Shown here in pieces: positions 4,508 to 6,517 of a DNA stretch of 6,517 nucleotides. Positions within the stretch are counted from its first letter, which is position 1, and every line of letters starts with the position of its first letter. Source of the stretch: QHWK01 sp035315685 (GTDB taxonomy: Bacteria > Acidobacteriota > Vicinamibacteria > Vicinamibacterales > CAVVIG01); the NCBI GenBank assembly GCA_035315685.1, contig DATFXR010000028.1:1-6517 (forward strand), given 5' to 3'. The notes under the pieces are model-generated. The model made no database searches and was not told where the DNA came from. It saw only the letters and a list, made by a program, of their open reading frames with translations. Made by a program: the position numbers and the translations under genes.

Positions 4508-6079
4508 ATGCAATCTGCCAGACGGAACGATCTTCACGAATTCTCAATTCTTAATTCCGAATTCTTAATTGCACGCTGCGCGTGCGCTGCCGTCGCGCTC
4601 TCTGTGGCAGCGACGGCATCGGCAGCTACCTGTGAAAGCCTCAAGTCGTTGACCCTGCCGCGGGCCACGGTCACGGCGGCGCAGCTAGTGCCAGCCGGCG
4701 CCTTCACGGTGCCGTCACCGCCGGGCGGCGCCGACGGTCGCGCGGCGAGGGGCCGCGTCGGCGGCGCGGCCGCGAATCCGTTCAAGGATCTGCCGGCGTT
4801 CTGCCGCGTCGCGGCGACGCTGACGCCGACGAGCGACTCCGACATCAAGATCGAGGTGTGGCTTCCGGCATCCGGCTGGAACGGGAAGCTGCAGGCGGTC
4901 GGCAACGGCGGCTGGGCCGGCGTCGTCAGCTATCCCGCGATGGCCGACGCGCTGAAGCGCGGCTACGCGACCGCCTCCACGGACACGGGGCACACCGGCA
5001 CGAGCGGATCGTTCGCGCTCGGCCACCCCGAGAAGTTCATCGACTTCGCTTATCGCTCCGAGCACGAGATGACCGTGAAAGCGAAGGCGATCATCAACGC
5101 CTTCTACGGCGGCGGTCCGAAGGCGTCCTACTGGAACGGCTGCTCGACCGGCGGCCGTCAGGGCCTTGCGGAGGCGCAGCGATACCCTGACGACTTCGAC
5201 GGCATCGTTGCCGGCTCGCAGGCCAATCCGCGCACGCACCTCAACGCCTGGCAGCTCGCGATCGGCAAGGCAGTGCTCGGCGATCCGGCCGCATTCATTC
5301 CGCCCGACACCTATCCGCTGATCCACAAGGCGGTCCTCGATCAATGCGACGCGCTCGACGGCCTGAAGGACGGCCTGATCAGCGATCCGACGAAGTGTCA
5401 CTTCGATCCGTCGCACCTCGACTTTCTGACGGCGCGGCAGATCGACAGCGTACGCACGGTGCTGAGCCCAGCGAAGACGAAGAAAGGCGAGCTGATCTTT
5501 CCGGGTTACGCGCCCGGCGCAGAACTCGGCTGGGCCGGCCTCATCGGCGGGCCGGAACCGACCGTCACGGCGATCGATCAGTACCGCTACATCGTGTTCA
5601 AGGATCCGACCTGGGACTGGCGCTCGTTCGAGCTCGATCGCGACCTCGCCGTTGCCGACAAGGTGGACGGTGGCACGATCAACGCGATCGATCCGCACAT
5701 CGAGCCGTTCGTCCGCCGCGGCGGAAAGCTGCTGATGTATCACGGCTGGGCCGATCAGTTGGTGGGACCGCTGACGAGCGTCAACTACTACGATAGCGTG
5801 GTGAAGACGCTGGGCGTCTCGACCGCGCGCGGGTCGGTGGCCCTCTTCATGGCGCCGGGCATGGCGCACTGCCGCGGCGGCGAAGGGCCGGACACGTTCG
5901 ACGCGATGAGCGCGATCGAGCAGTGGGTCGAGCAGAAGAAGCCGCCGGTCCGCATCGTCGCGTCGCATCGAAGCAACGGCGCCGTCGACCGCACGCGTCC
6001 GCTGTGTCCGTACCCGCAGGTCGCCACCTACACCGGCAGCGGCAGCATCGACGAGGCCGCAAACTTCGTCTGCAAGTGA
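4508..6079 (+). CDS. Exported tannase/feruloyl esterase-family alpha/beta hydrolase
   Basis: A 523-residue serine esterase of the tannase/feruloyl esterase family, which cleaves ester bonds of phenolic acids such as gallate or ferulate outside the cytoplasm. Seen: nucleophile S213 in YWNGCSTGGRQG (208-219); catalytic Asp probably D416 in YHGWADQLVG; His H454 in APGMAHCRGG; C212 and C455 next to Ser and His, matching the CS-D-HC arrangement in which a disulfide joins the triad. A DQCDALDGLKDGL stretch (278-290) plus C297 matches the calcium-binding lid loop with its own disulfide. GNGGWAG (132-138) is the oxyanion-region signature. The signal peptide is odd: after MQSARRNDLH, residues 11-21 (EFSILNSEFLI) are encoded by a 7-bp DNA repeat, then a normal hydrophobic core runs to TASA (36-39). 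A Gly/Arg/Ala-rich linker occurs at 73-90. A good Shine-Dalgarno supports this start. Actual substrate is not deducible; many family members are uncharacterised. The stop shares one base with the next start. Confidence 0.93.
   Translation: MQSARRNDLHEFSILNSEFLIARCACAAVALSVAATASAATCESLKSLTLPRATVTAAQLVPAGAFTVPSPPGGADGRAARGRVGGAAANPFKDLPAFCRVAATLTPTSDSDIKIEVWLPASGWNGKLQAVGNGGWAGVVSYPAMADALKRGYATASTDTGHTGTSGSFALGHPEKFIDFAYRSEHEMTVKAKAIINAFYGGGPKASYWNGCSTGGRQGLAEAQRYPDDFDGIVAGSQANPRTHLNAWQLAIGKAVLGDPAAFIPPDTYPLIHKAVLDQCDALDGLKDGLISDPTKCHFDPSHLDFLTARQIDSVRTVLSPAKTKKGELIFPGYAPGAELGWAGLIGGPEPTVTAIDQYRYIVFKDPTWDWRSFELDRDLAVADKVDGGTINAIDPHIEPFVRRGGKLLMYHGWADQLVGPLTSVNYYDSVVKTLGVSTARGSVALFMAPGMAHCRGGEGPDTFDAMSAIEQWVEQKKPPVRIVASHRSNGAVDRTRPLCPYPQVATYTGSGSIDEAANFVCK
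4539..4585 (+). repeat. Heptad repeat array, right arm (inverted), with outer GC hairpin
   Basis: Units AATTCTC, AATTCTT, AATTCCG, AATTCTT and a partial AATT run in perfect 7-bp register from 4539 to 4570. They are the reverse complement of the TTAAGAA units at 4415-4463. A 6-bp-stem hairpin GCACGCTGCGCGTGC follows at 4571-4585. Read outward, both arms end in ATTCTTA(A/C)TTGC followed within a few bases by GCTGCGC, so the match covers the edges as well as the heptads. The array lies inside the coding region for the hydrolase signal peptide. Confidence 0.75.
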
Positions 6080-6517
6080 TGCAGTTGCTGGCGTCCCTCG
6101 AAAACAGCGCGTTCGGCGCGTGGGTCCGCGAGTCGAGCTCGCTGTGGGCCTACCCGACGATCCTGTTCATGCACACCGTCGGCCTCGGGTTCCTCGTCGG
6201 CCTCAATGTCGCGATCGATCTGCGGATTCTCGGCGTTGCGAACAAGCTGCCGCTCGGCCCATTCGAGCGCTTCTACCGGATCATGTGGATCGCGTTCTGG
6301 ATCAACACGCTGTCCGGCACGGCGCTGCTCATCGCCGACGCGACGACGAAGCTGACCAACCGCGTCTTCTACATCAAGATGACCTGCATTCTCTTCGCGG
6401 TGATCAGCATGGTGCTGATTCGCCGGCGGGTCTTCCGCGGTGAAGCGATCGATCGAGGCGCGCTGGCCGCGTCGGCGCGGACGCTCGCGGTTGCGTCGCT
6501 GGTCCTGTGGGCCGGCG
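6079..6517 (+). CDS. Small multi-pass membrane protein of unknown function, N-terminal part
   Basis: The first 146 residues of an open frame that runs off the right edge with no stop. The ATG shares its A with the TGA of the hydrolase (TGATG) and has no Shine-Dalgarno of its own, so translation probably depends on the upstream gene. Hydrophobic segments are seen at about residues 23-46, 69-87, 99-114 and 130 onward, so at least four membrane helices are likely. The first contains YPTILFMHTVGLGFLVGLN with a buried His at 32, followed by a charged DLR (47-49). FERFYRIMWIAFWINTLSG (62-80) and NRVFYIKMTC (93-102) are other distinctive stretches. It resembles small uncharacterised membrane proteins I recall from Acidobacteriota, but I cannot name a family with confidence. 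The single His could bind haem or a metal, which is a guess. Confidence 0.8.
   Translation, partial: MQLLASLENSAFGAWVRESSSLWAYPTILFMHTVGLGFLVGLNVAIDLRILGVANKLPLGPFERFYRIMWIAFWINTLSGTALLIADATTKLTNRVFYIKMTCILFAVISMVLIRRRVFRGEAIDRGALAASARTLAVASLVLWAG

Noticed and set aside
4415..4570. CRISPR array
   Set aside because: The units are 7 bp and directly adjacent without spacers, and no cas gene is present.
4715..5968. A 417-codon open frame on the minus strand over the hydrolase gene
   Set aside because: Antisense to a well-supported tannase-family gene; no recognisable motif, strong Arg/Ala/Val bias.

Overview
The window is high-GC, gene-dense bacterial DNA with genes packed head to tail, several joined by 1-4 base stop/start overlaps. 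The two secreted unknown proteins at 458-2271, the tannase-family hydrolase and the Gly/Arg/Gln-rich linkers behind signal peptides resemble soil Acidobacteriota, most likely Vicinamibacteria. That placement rests on recalled family resemblance; there is no rRNA or marker gene here.

Layout: (1) 1-389, minus strand: N-terminal 129 residues of an MFS transporter resembling the aromatic acid:H+ symporter (AAHS) group, running off the left edge. (2) 390-457: divergent intergenic region with a 13-bp direct repeat and a good sigma70-like promoter facing right. (3) 458-1435 and 1432-2271: two related exported proteins of unknown function, overlapping by ATGA. (4) 2272-2332: short gap holding a TTCAG direct repeat with 11-bp period, a likely binding site for an OmpR-family regulator. 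(5) 2333-3034 and 3031-4401: an OmpR-type response regulator and its membrane histidine kinase, again overlapping by ATGA. (6) 4402-4507: intergenic DNA dominated by a heptad repeat array, whose inverted partner lies inside the start of the next gene. (7) 4508-6079: exported tannase/feruloyl esterase-family hydrolase. (8) 6079-6517: start of a small multi-pass membrane protein, overlapping the hydrolase stop by one base and running off the right edge.

Working model (inference): the hydrolase could release aromatic acids from phenolic esters outside the cytoplasm and the AAHS-like carrier could import them. The two-component system sits between the secreted proteins and the hydrolase and probably controls itself and perhaps its neighbours. 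Nothing in the sequence proves that these genes share one pathway.

The most unusual feature is the pair of inverted 7-bp repeat arrays (about 4401-4585), each edged on its outer side by a GC-rich palindrome. The right arm is translated as part of the hydrolase's N-terminus, and the one repeat unit whose consensus form would create an in-frame stop is the unit that deviates. No CRISPR array, tRNA, rRNA, transposase or clearly novel multi-gene system was seen.
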